Origin: CAJINA01 sp964647585
GTDB taxonomy: Bacteria; Desulfobacterota; Desulfobacteria; Desulfobacterales; CAJINA01
Direction of reading: 5' to 3'
Length of the DNA: 64,000 nucleotides
Assembly (NCBI GenBank): GCA_964647585.1
Contig: CAZYGG010000010.1
Span: 1-64,000 of the forward strand
In this document: piece after piece, positions 57,646 through 64,000 of the stretch
Position numbering within the stretch: the first letter of the stretch is position 1
How the letters are laid out: each line of letters begins with the position of its first letter
Notes under the pieces: generated by a model
What the model was told of the DNA's origin: nothing
Seen by the model: the letters and a program-made list of their open reading frames with translations, nothing else
The model's database searches: none
Translations under genes and position numbers: made by a program

Positions 57646-58782
57646 ATGAGGAAAAAACAGTTTATCATGTTGGTGATGGGGCTTATGCTGGTGCCGTTTC
57701 TGATGACCACTGCATCTGCAAAAACACTGAAGATCGGTTCCATGGGGCCTTTGACGGGACCGTATGCGGCCGACGGTAATGATATTAAAAATGGTGTTCT
57801 GTGCGCCATCGACGTGGTCAATGCCGAGGGTGGAGTACCGGGATTTGATAAAATCGAGCTCTTCCCCCAGGACACGGCCTGTGACCCCAAACAGGCGGTT
57901 GCCGCGGCCAACAAGCTGATCAACCTTGAAGTGACCGGCGTTGTCGGCGCTTACTGCTCTTCTTCCACCATTCCGGCCTCGGCCACCCTGGCCGAAGAAG
58001 ACATTCTCATGCTCACCCCGGCCTCCACCCATCAGGATGTGACCGACCGCGGTCTGCCCTACATGTTTCGTATGTGTGGGCGGGATGACGATCAGGCTCC
58101 GGCCGCTGTCAAGTTTATGATGGAAGGCCTGAAAGCCAAGACGGTTTTCATCGTTGACGACAAGACCACCTACTCCCAGGGCCTGGCCGACGGCGTGCGG
58201 ATGAATGCCGAAAAAATGGGTATGAAAGTTCTTGGGCACGATCACGTTAACCAGGGTGACAAGGATTTTTCCGCTATCCTGACCATGGTCAAAAGGGCCA
58301 ACGCGGATGTATTCTACATGTCACTCCAGAACCATGCTTCCGGGAGTCTCATGGCCATCCAGGCCAAGCGTATGGGCCTGAAGTCCAAGATCCTGAGCCA
58401 GGATGCCATGTTCCACCCCAACTTTGTAAAAGTTGCCAAGGCTGCTGCCGAGGGTGTTTATGTAACGTACGGTTACACCGACAAGTCCACCCCGGCCTTC
58501 AAAGCCTATGAAAAAAGATTTACCGCGAACTATGGTGAAATCGGAGCTTATGGTACCTACGCCTACGATGCGGCCATTGCATACTTCAAAGCTGTGAAAA
58601 TGGCCAAATCTACCGATCCCGCCAAAGTAAAAGCTGCCCTGCTCAAACTGGACTACCAGGGTGCTTCCAAGCACGTGAAATTCAAAAAGAACGGCGACTC
58701 CGGTTCTTCCTATGTTGCTTTCAAAATCACCGATGGTGAATATAAGCTGTACTGGACTCCGGAAGCCGGGTTCGTAAAATAG
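57646..58782 (+). CDS. livK: Periplasmic substrate-binding protein of the Liv-type transporter
   Basis: A 378-residue type I periplasmic binding protein. The signal peptide is MRKKQFIMLVMGLMLVPF with cleavage near ASA-K (about 26). The mature domain has IGSMGPLTGPYAADGND, GVVGAYCSSSTIPAS and TPASTHQDVTDRG. These families bind leucine, isoleucine and valine, or other small acids and amides, so the ligand is not certain. AAGGAGGG precedes the ATG. A strong hairpin after the stop may favour higher expression of this protein than of the permeases. Confidence 0.95.
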   Translation: MRKKQFIMLVMGLMLVPFLMTTASAKTLKIGSMGPLTGPYAADGNDIKNGVLCAIDVVNAEGGVPGFDKIELFPQDTACDPKQAVAAANKLINLEVTGVVGAYCSSSTIPASATLAEEDILMLTPASTHQDVTDRGLPYMFRMCGRDDDQAPAAVKFMMEGLKAKTVFIVDDKTTYSQGLADGVRMNAEKMGMKVLGHDHVNQGDKDFSAILTMVKRANADVFYMSLQNHASGSLMAIQAKRMGLKSKILSQDAMFHPNFVKVAKAAAEGVYVTYGYTDKSTPAFKAYEKRFTANYGEIGAYGTYAYDAAIAYFKAVKMAKSTDPAKVKAALLKLDYQGASKHVKFKKNGDSGSSYVAFKITDGEYKLYWTPEAGFVK

Positions 58783-58793
58783 AAGTTGCCTAA

Positions 58794-58828
58794 AAAGATC
58801 ACCCGGTCGACCAGACCGGGTGATCTTT
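58794..58828 (+). terminator. Attenuator-type hairpin between livK and livH
   Basis: AAAGATCACCCGGTC and GACCGGGTGATCTTT form a perfect 15-bp stem with a five-base loop, followed by GTTC rather than a full U-run. A partial terminator or 3'-end protector after the binding-protein gene is typical of ABC operons. Confidence 0.75.
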
Positions 58829-58868
58829 GTTCAGCATGTGTTTAACTGAATATTACAATTGGAATAAA

Positions 58869-59780
58869 ATGGAATATTTCATTCAACAGCTGATCAACGG
58901 TTTGACCCTGGGAGGGCTCTACGCACTTATCGCTCTCGGTTACACCATGGTCTACGGCGTGATCCAGCTTATCAATTTTGCTCATGGTGAATTCTTTGCA
59001 GCCGGTGGTTATGTGGGGGTTATCCTGCTCAACTATTTTGCCGGGCTCGGTTTCATGCATTCACATCCTGTGCTCTGCCTGACCGGCTCCTTTATTCTGA
59101 CCATGACTTATTGCGCTTTTCTGGCCATGGCTGCCGAAAAGATTGCCTACAAGCCGCTTCGCCGGGAATCCCGGCTGGCCGCTCTGCTTTCAGCCCTGGG
59201 TATGTCGATCTTTCTCTCCAACGGTCTGATGTTGACCCAGGGGGTTTTTGATGCGCCCTATCCCGGCGAGTATTTTGATGGCGGATTCGAGTTCGGCATG
59301 ATCAGCATCAGTTACCTGCAGATTATGATCGTGGCCCTTACCGCGTTTTTACTTGTGGCGCTGAATATCCTGGTTTTCAAAACCCGGATCGGGATGGCCA
59401 TGCGGGCCACGGCCCAGGACAAGATTATGTCCTCCCTGGTTTCCATCAGCGCCAACCGGATCATCTCCCTGACCTTTGCCATTGGCGCCGGGCTGGCTGC
59501 CGCGGCAGGGATCATGGTGGGCTTGTATTATGGTTCGGTGCGTTACGATATGGGCTTCGTTCCCGGTATCAAGGCGTTTGCCGCCGCGGTACTGGGCGGA
59601 ATCGGCAACATCACCGGCGCCATGCTCGGCGGGCTGATTATCGGCATGGTCGAGGTCTTCGGGGCCGGCTACATCTCCGGTCAGTACAAGGATGTGTTTG
59701 CCTTTATTATCCTGATCGCGGTTTTATATTTTAAACCGACTGGCATTATGGGCGAGAATATCGATGATACAAGAGTTTAA
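58869..59780 (+). CDS. livH: Liv-type ABC transporter permease LivH
   Basis: A 303-residue inner-membrane protein with about eight helices. It starts MEYFIQQLINGLTLGGLYAL and includes YTMVYGVIQLINFAHGEFFA (about 26-45). The conserved AVLGGIGNITGAMLGGLIIG (about 239-258) is the ATPase-coupling region. The ATG at 58869 matches LivH N termini better than the in-frame ATG at 58827, which lies over the hairpin. Its end overlaps livM by 17 bases. Confidence 0.95.
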   Translation: MEYFIQQLINGLTLGGLYALIALGYTMVYGVIQLINFAHGEFFAAGGYVGVILLNYFAGLGFMHSHPVLCLTGSFILTMTYCAFLAMAAEKIAYKPLRRESRLAALLSALGMSIFLSNGLMLTQGVFDAPYPGEYFDGGFEFGMISISYLQIMIVALTAFLLVALNILVFKTRIGMAMRATAQDKIMSSLVSISANRIISLTFAIGAGLAAAAGIMVGLYYGSVRYDMGFVPGIKAFAAAVLGGIGNITGAMLGGLIIGMVEVFGAGYISGQYKDVFAFIILIAVLYFKPTGIMGENIDDTRV

Positions 59781-60990
59781 TAAAATCTGGAAAAGTTATG
59801 CTATCGGCCTGATCTGGCTTTTTGGGCTGCTGTGGCCGCTTTTGGGGATTCACCCGGACGGCACGCTCTCCTTTGGCAAAACCTTTACCGTATGGCTGTA
59901 CATCGCATGCGGCTCTTTTGTCTGCCTGCTTTTGTACCTGATGAATAAAAGCGGGACGTTTTCCGGGGTAACCCGCCCGCTGTCGGCCGCCCGGGAGAAA
60001 GCGGGACTTTTTGCGGGCACGGTTCCCGTTTGGGTCTGGCTGGCCCTGGCCCTGGTGCTGGCCTGCCTGTTCCCGATATTTACCTCGCGCTACCACCAGG
60101 ATGTGGCCATCAATGTTCTGATTTACGTTTGCCTGGGCCTGGGCCTGAATATTGTCGTAGGGCTCGCCGGGATGCTGGATCTGGGGTACATTGCTTTTTA
60201 CGGCGTGGGGGCTTACACCTACGCGCTGTTGAATGTGACTTACGGCCTCTCTTTCTGGGTGTGCCTGCCCATCGCGGCCCTGTTTGCCGGAATTGCCGGC
60301 TGCATCATCGGGTACCCGACCCTGCGGATGCGGGGCGACTATCTGGCCATTGTGACCCTTGGCTTCGGCGAAATCGTCCGGCTTATTCTCAACAACTGGA
60401 TGGACCTGACCAACGGACCCAACGGCATTCTGGGTATTAAGGTGCCGAGCATATACATTCCGAGTTTTGAAAATGGGTTTCATTTAGAGCTTTTCCATCT
60501 GAAAAAGCTCTACTACCTGTACTATATCGCCCTGTTTCTGGCGGTCTTCACCATTATCGCGGTTTACCGGTTGAACTTTTCACGGATCGGCCGGGCCTGG
60601 GAATCTATCCGCGAAGATGAGACGGCTGCGGAACTGATGGGCGTCAACACCTTTCTTCTGAAGCTGCTGGCCTACGCCATGGGAGCCACATTTGCGGGTT
60701 TAGCAGGAGCTTTCTTTTCGGCCAGGATGCGCTTTGTCAGTCCCGAAAGCTTCACTTTTCTCGAGTCCGCCATGGTGCTTTGCATGGTCGTTCTGGGTGG
60801 CATGGGGTCGATTCCCGGTATCATTCTGGGCGTGGCCGCGCTGATTGTTCTGCCAGAGGCCTTCCGGGAGTTTGAGCTTTACCGCATGTTGGTTTTCGGT
60901 CTGGCCATGGTTGTCATGATGCTGTTCAGGCCGGCCGGGCTGATCCCGGCCAAGCGGGTCGGCTCCCGATCCGAAGAGAAGGAGGGATAG
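59764..60990 (+). CDS. livM: Liv-type ABC transporter permease LivM
   Basis: A 408-residue second permease subunit. After an extended N-terminal region with extra helices (about 1-100), the core starts near YHQDVAINVLIYVCLGLGLN. It contains GLAGMLDLGYIAFYGVGAYT and GYPTLRMRGDYLAIVTLGFG, and the coupling stretch VVLGGMGSIPGIILGVAAL. It overlaps livH by 17 bases and abuts livF, so translation is coupled through the three genes. Confidence 0.95.
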   Translation: MIQEFNKIWKSYAIGLIWLFGLLWPLLGIHPDGTLSFGKTFTVWLYIACGSFVCLLLYLMNKSGTFSGVTRPLSAAREKAGLFAGTVPVWVWLALALVLACLFPIFTSRYHQDVAINVLIYVCLGLGLNIVVGLAGMLDLGYIAFYGVGAYTYALLNVTYGLSFWVCLPIAALFAGIAGCIIGYPTLRMRGDYLAIVTLGFGEIVRLILNNWMDLTNGPNGILGIKVPSIYIPSFENGFHLELFHLKKLYYLYYIALFLAVFTIIAVYRLNFSRIGRAWESIREDETAAELMGVNTFLLKLLAYAMGATFAGLAGAFFSARMRFVSPESFTFLESAMVLCMVVLGGMGSIPGIILGVAALIVLPEAFREFELYRMLVFGLAMVVMMLFRPAGLIPAKRVGSRSEEKEG

Positions 60991-61713
60991 ATGTCCGACC
61001 AGCCGATTCTTGAGTTGCAGAATGTCTATTCCAGCTATGGGCGCATCAAGGCGTTGAAAGGGATATCCATCAAGGTCTTTCCCGGTGAAATCGTGGCCAT
61101 GATCGGCGCGAATGGTGCCGGCAAGTCAACTACCCTTATGGCCATTTGCGGGGTCGTCCCTGTTGAACAGGGCGAGATCTTTTATAACGGCAAATCCATC
61201 CAGGGCATCAATGCGGAAAAACTGCCCCCTATGGGCCTTTGCCAGGTGCCCGAAGGGCGCCGGATATTTCCACGGCTCACGGTAGAGGAAAATCTCGAAC
61301 TGGGCGCTTTTTACCGCAAGGAACGATCCGCAATTGACGCCGACCTGGCGCACGTTTATGACCTGTTTCCCATTTTGAAAGAGCGGCGCCGCCAGCAGGG
61401 CGGCACCCTGTCCGGTGGCGAGCAGCAGATGCTGGCCGTGGCCCGGGCCCTGATGACCCGGCCGAAAGTACTGCTGCTGGATGAACCCTCCCTGGGACTT
61501 GCGCCGCTGATTGTTCAGAAGATCTTCGATATCATTGCCACCGTCAACAAGGAAGAGGGCACCACTATTCTCCTGGTGGAGCAGAACGCCAATATGGCCC
61601 TGCAGGCCGCCCAGCGCGGGTATGTACTGGAAACCGGCACGATCAAAATGGAAGACGAAGCCGGGGCGCTGCTGCACAATCCGGAGATCCGAAAAGCGTA
61701 TCTGGGTGAGTAG
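60991..61713 (+). CDS. livF: Liv-type ABC transporter ATP-binding protein LivF
   Basis: Second ATPase of the importer. The 240 residues show Walker A GANGAGKST (about 36-44), LCQVPEGRRIFPRLTVEENL (about 84-103), signature LSGGEQQMLAVARAL (about 138-152) and Walker B VLLLDEPSLGLAP (about 160-172). It starts at the base after the livM stop, behind GAAGGAGGG. Its TAG stop forms the first bases of a structured repeat element. Confidence 0.96.
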   Translation: MSDQPILELQNVYSSYGRIKALKGISIKVFPGEIVAMIGANGAGKSTTLMAICGVVPVEQGEIFYNGKSIQGINAEKLPPMGLCQVPEGRRIFPRLTVEENLELGAFYRKERSAIDADLAHVYDLFPILKERRRQQGGTLSGGEQQMLAVARALMTRPKVLLLDEPSLGLAPLIVQKIFDIIATVNKEEGTTILLVEQNANMALQAAQRGYVLETGTIKMEDEAGALLHNPEIRKAYLGE

Positions 61714-61855
61714 AAGCTATCTCAAAAAAGTCTTTTGGCCCAATCTCAGCGTTGGGCGCTAAATTCAAATCCTCGAAATACTGCAGTATTCCTCCGGTTT
61801 GAATGTAGCGCCCGCCTTGTCCTTGAACCAAAATCCATTTCTGAGATAGCTTCTT
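61711..61855 (-). repeat. Structured MITE-like element, subfamily B, copy 2 (reverse orientation)
   Basis: AGAAGCTATCTCA (61712-61724) and TGAGATAGCTTCT (61842-61854) are perfect 13-bp ends. On the minus strand the core reads TTTTGGTTCAAGGACAAGG, GGGCGCTACATTCAAACC, GGAGG, the perfect palindrome AATACTGCAGTATT, TCGAGGAT, TTGAATTTAGCGCCC and TGGGCCAAAAGACT. The first base of the livF stop codon coincides with the element edge. Confidence 0.85.
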
Positions 61856-61886
61856 ATTAATATATACCTGACAATTGATCTTTTCT

Positions 61887-61923
61887 AAAAAGGTCGGTGC
61901 AAGTGAATGCACCGGCCTTTTTT
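61887..61923 (+). terminator. Intrinsic terminator of the liv operon
   Basis: AAAAGGTCGGTGCA pairs with TGCACCGGCCTTTT (one T-G pair), loop AGTGAA, ending in TTTTTT. It lies 175 bases after livF, beyond the structured element. Confidence 0.85.
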
Positions 61924-62002
61924 AGGTTGAAATCACGAGCAGCATTTAATACGATCTTAATGATTTCCCATTTCATAGCAATTGTTCTAAATAACTTTCA
62001 AT

Positions 62003-62096
62003 GTCGGTATCGGGATCGAAATCGCTATCGAAATCGGATTTAGAATGACATTTTCCGGACCCGATTTCGATCCCGATACCGATAGCGATTCCGATT
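62003..62096. repeat. ATCGGGATCGAAATCG-word hairpin repeat
   Basis: GGTATCGGGATCGAAATCG with CTATCGAAATCGGATT pairs with CCCGATTTCGATCCCGATAC with CGATAGCGATTCCGATT across a 15-base spacer. This is another arm sequence of the same general design as the other long hairpins. Confidence 0.7.
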
Positions 62097-62144
62097 CAGG
62101 TTGAAACCCGAAGTTAAATAATAAAACGAACCCGGAGGTCTACC

Positions 62145-63146
62145 ATGGCAGATACAACTTTTAAGGCTCTGGTCATAACGGAAACCGACGACAAGCAATA
62201 TACCCGCCAAATTATGGAGAAGCGTGTGGAGGACCTTCCGCCGGGAGAGGTCCTGGTCCAGGTCCACTATTCATCGTTGAATTACAAGGATGCGCTGTCT
62301 GCCAGCGGCAACAAGGGGGTGACGCGCAGCTACCCCCATACACCCGGTATCGACGCGGCCGGGGTGGTAGCGGAAAGCGCCGACAGCGCTTTCAAGCCCG
62401 GCGACGAGGTTATCGTCACCAGCTATGACCTCGGTATGAACACGGCCGGCGGATTTGGACAGTATATCCGGGTGCCGGCCCAGTGGGTGGTCCCGCTGCC
62501 CGGAGGGCTCACGCAGAAAGAGGCCATGTGCTACGGGACAGCCGGTTTCACCGCGGGCCTGTCGGTTTTTAAACTGGTTGATCATGGTGTTTTACCGGAG
62601 CACGGCGAAGTATTGGTATCGGGGGCCACGGGCGGGGTCGGCGGGATTGCCGTGGCGATTCTATCCAAGCTGGGCTACCCGGTGGTGGCGGTCAATGGCC
62701 TGGTGGATGAATCCGCTTACCTGGAAACAATCGGTGCCCAACGGGTCATCAGTATTGAGGAAGCCGCGGATCAGAGCGGGCGGCCGCTGCTCAAGGCGCA
62801 ATGGGCCGGTAGCATCGATACGGTGGGCGGTGATATCTTGGCTACCTCCATCAAAACCGTGAACCCCCATGGGGTGGTGACCAGTTGCGGCAACGTGGCC
62901 TCCCCGGAATTGCCCATCAATGTATTTCCCTTCATCCTGCGCGGGATCACCCTGGTGGGCATCGATTCCCAGAATTGCCCCATGCCAGACCGGCTGAAAA
63001 CCTGGGAGAAACTCGCGGACGAATGGAAAATTCCAACCATGGAAGCGGTGGTGGAAGAGATCGGCCTGGCGGACCTGGACCGGAGTATAGATCGCATGTT
63101 GAAGGGTCAGCACAAAGGCCGTGCGGTTGTGAAGATGAAGGACTGA
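62145..63146 (+). CDS. MDR-family oxidoreductase of the AcuI/YhdH type (acrylyl-CoA reductase-like)
   Basis: A 333-residue zinc-free medium-chain dehydrogenase/reductase. It has VHYSSLNYKDALSASGNKG (about 43-61), the PHTPGIDAAGVV loop (about 65-76) and the NADPH-binding SGATGGVGGIAVAIL (about 154-168). YhdH/AcuI proteins reduce acrylyl-CoA to propionyl-CoA, which would tie it to the methylmalonyl-CoA pathway at the other end of this window; quinone-type substrates are an alternative. CCCGGAGG precedes the ATG. A terminator separates it from liv. Confidence 0.9.
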   Translation: MADTTFKALVITETDDKQYTRQIMEKRVEDLPPGEVLVQVHYSSLNYKDALSASGNKGVTRSYPHTPGIDAAGVVAESADSAFKPGDEVIVTSYDLGMNTAGGFGQYIRVPAQWVVPLPGGLTQKEAMCYGTAGFTAGLSVFKLVDHGVLPEHGEVLVSGATGGVGGIAVAILSKLGYPVVAVNGLVDESAYLETIGAQRVISIEEAADQSGRPLLKAQWAGSIDTVGGDILATSIKTVNPHGVVTSCGNVASPELPINVFPFILRGITLVGIDSQNCPMPDRLKTWEKLADEWKIPTMEAVVEEIGLADLDRSIDRMLKGQHKGRAVVKMKD

Positions 63147-63156
63147 TAAGGTAAAT

Positions 63157-63236
63157 AGGCCGTAGGCTGAGGGCTGTTAGGTAAAACCGGAAGGCTATCG
63201 CCTTAATCCTACAGCCTAAACCACTAACGCCTGATG
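63157..63236. repeat. GGCCGTAGGCTGAGGG-word hairpin repeat
   Basis: GGCCGTAGGCTGAGGGCTG with TTAGG pairs imperfectly with CCTACAGCCTAAACCACTAA with CGCC. The spacer has a small AAGGC-tatc-GCCTT hairpin. It separates two convergent genes. Confidence 0.6.
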
Positions 63237-63238
63237 AC

Positions 63239-64000
63239 TTATTTCAGATGAACGGCCCTAAAGCGCAGGACCATTTTTTCATCACCGCTGTAAAGTGCCA
63301 GGTTATCGCCATTTACGGTGTAGCGCGTCGTTTTCCCGAGGGCCTTGAGAAAAAGCTGTTCCTGCTCCATCCCTTCCATACAGGCCATCATGGTTGCGGC
63401 CATCTGCCCGAAATGCAGGCGGCCGTCTTTTTCCTCATAAGTCCCGGAAAACCGGTTGCACCCCGAAAATCCGTGCACCCGGTTTTCTTCGTTCATGAAT
63501 ACCATGTGCACTTCTTTTTTCCCAACCTCCAGTTTTGCCGGCTTGCCGTTGAGTTCAGAGAGCTTCCAGTAGGTGTTGACCAGTTCGGCGTCGGGTTTCA
63601 TTTGCGGTGCTGCTTTTCCCACCCGCGACACCATGATCTTCAGCGGCGTGCCCGGGTCATGGTCAAGGGCGGGGATGCGCGTGGTGTTGATGAACAGCAG
63701 CCGTCCGTCCACCTCGATGCGGGCGCGCAGGGCGTAGCGGCCCTTATCGTTGAGCCGGGCCGGGTCGTAGGTCAGGGAGAAATCCCAGGGGGGTCCCCCT
63801 TTGGGCGTGAAGCGGATATCGGCGATGACATCCGCGGGGACATCCATTTTGGCTACATCTTCCAGGGCCACGTAGACCTCGGCGTTTGGCGGCAGCAGCA
63901 TGCGTTCACGGTACCAGACGCTGCCTTCAATTTTCTGCATGGCGGCGGCATCGGTGTTTTGCGTGTGGGCCGAGCACCCCATGCAGAGACCAACGACCAG
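63239..64000 (-). CDS. YbaY/META-domain lipoprotein, 5' end beyond the window
   Basis: The visible part includes the end of a signal peptide reading LVVGLCMGC, so the lipid-anchored cysteine is present and the true start lies beyond base 64000. The first domain is YbaY-like (ERMLLPPNAEVYVALEDVAK, then ALRARIEVDGRLLFINT). The second is a META domain (YWKLSELNGKPAKL, HGFSGCNRFSGTYEEKDGRL, MMACMEGMEQEQLFLKAL). Both domains occur in bacterial envelope lipoproteins linked to stress or heat-shock (HslJ-like) roles, without a known reaction. It is convergent with the AcuI-type gene. Confidence 0.88.
   Translation of the reverse strand: MVVGLCMGCSAHTQNTDAAAMQKIEGSVWYRERMLLPPNAEVYVALEDVAKMDVPADVIADIRFTPKGGPPWDFSLTYDPARLNDKGRYALRARIEVDGRLLFINTTRIPALDHDPGTPLKIMVSRVGKAAPQMKPDAELVNTYWKLSELNGKPAKLEVGKKEVHMVFMNEENRVHGFSGCNRFSGTYEEKDGRLHFGQMAATMMACMEGMEQEQLFLKALGKTTRYTVNGDNLALYSGDEKMVLRFRAVHLK

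Overview
The window looks like a chromosomal segment of a Desulfobacterota (former Deltaproteobacteria) anaerobe, probably a Desulfobacterales-type sulfate reducer or a syntroph. This rests on gene content and style rather than a marker gene. There is a single-chain methylmalonyl-CoA mutase beside a transcarboxylase-like set and sucCD, HypA/HypB, an archaeal/eukaryotic-type ProS, a bacterial GlnS, a Liv-type ABC operon behind a FadR-like regulator, and a very high load of short self-complementary repeats between genes. No rRNA, phage, transposase, CRISPR array or plasmid function is visible. The one tRNA found is tRNA-Gln(CTG).

Layout. 0.1-3.9 kb: a four-helix-bundle protein overlapping tgt, a small Nfu protein, an aminotransferase and methylmalonyl-CoA epimerase. 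4.1-14.7 kb: the metabolic core. A TetR regulator with a palindromic operator precedes methylmalonyl-CoA mutase, its MeaB chaperone, a carboxyltransferase (12S-like), a 71-residue accessory protein, a 5S-carboxyltransferase/biotin-carrier fusion, and sucC-sucD. Together with Mce these interconvert propionyl-CoA and succinate, with the carboxyl group passed to or from pyruvate/oxaloacetate. No biotin carboxylase and no membrane decarboxylase subunit is present. 14.9-17.5 kb: hypA-hypB and a Memo-family protein. 17.6-25.0 kb: glnS, small enzymes, a lipoprotein of unknown role, tRNA-Gln and gltX. 25.5-31.2 kb: rpmF-fabG-acpP-fabF (lipid synthesis), then rpiB-glyA-deaminase-nrdR. 31.8-36.7 kb: ribD-ribE-ribBA-ribH-nusB and a metallo-beta-lactamase-fold hydrolase. 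36.8-47.4 kb: an MltF-like transglycosylase, ispG, proS, relA/spoT, rpmB, bamD, trxA, a purN-like gene and a TraB-family membrane protein. 47.6-55.4 kb: a NorQ/NorD-like AAA+/VWA pair, an unknown protein, a TPR lipoprotein, a fluoride channel with DUF190, RidA and a cupin. 55.9-63.1 kb: the FadR-livGKHMF operon and an AcuI/YhdH-type reductase. A META-domain lipoprotein runs off the right edge.

The most unusual content lies between the genes. Four copies of a roughly 145-175 bp element (12.3, 55.5, 57.5 and 61.7 kb) have terminal inverted repeats and a shared core. The arms of the core hairpin differ between copies yet stay complementary, as expected of a structured RNA or a MITE-like element. 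Separately, more than a dozen long imperfect hairpins are built from degenerate 7-9-mer words. Their arm sequences differ completely between families, while some share the same spacer. The four-helix-bundle gene at the left end may sit inside one of these hairpins, which resembles the arrangement known for 23S rRNA intervening sequences. A compact multi-branched structure also lies in the leader of trxA.
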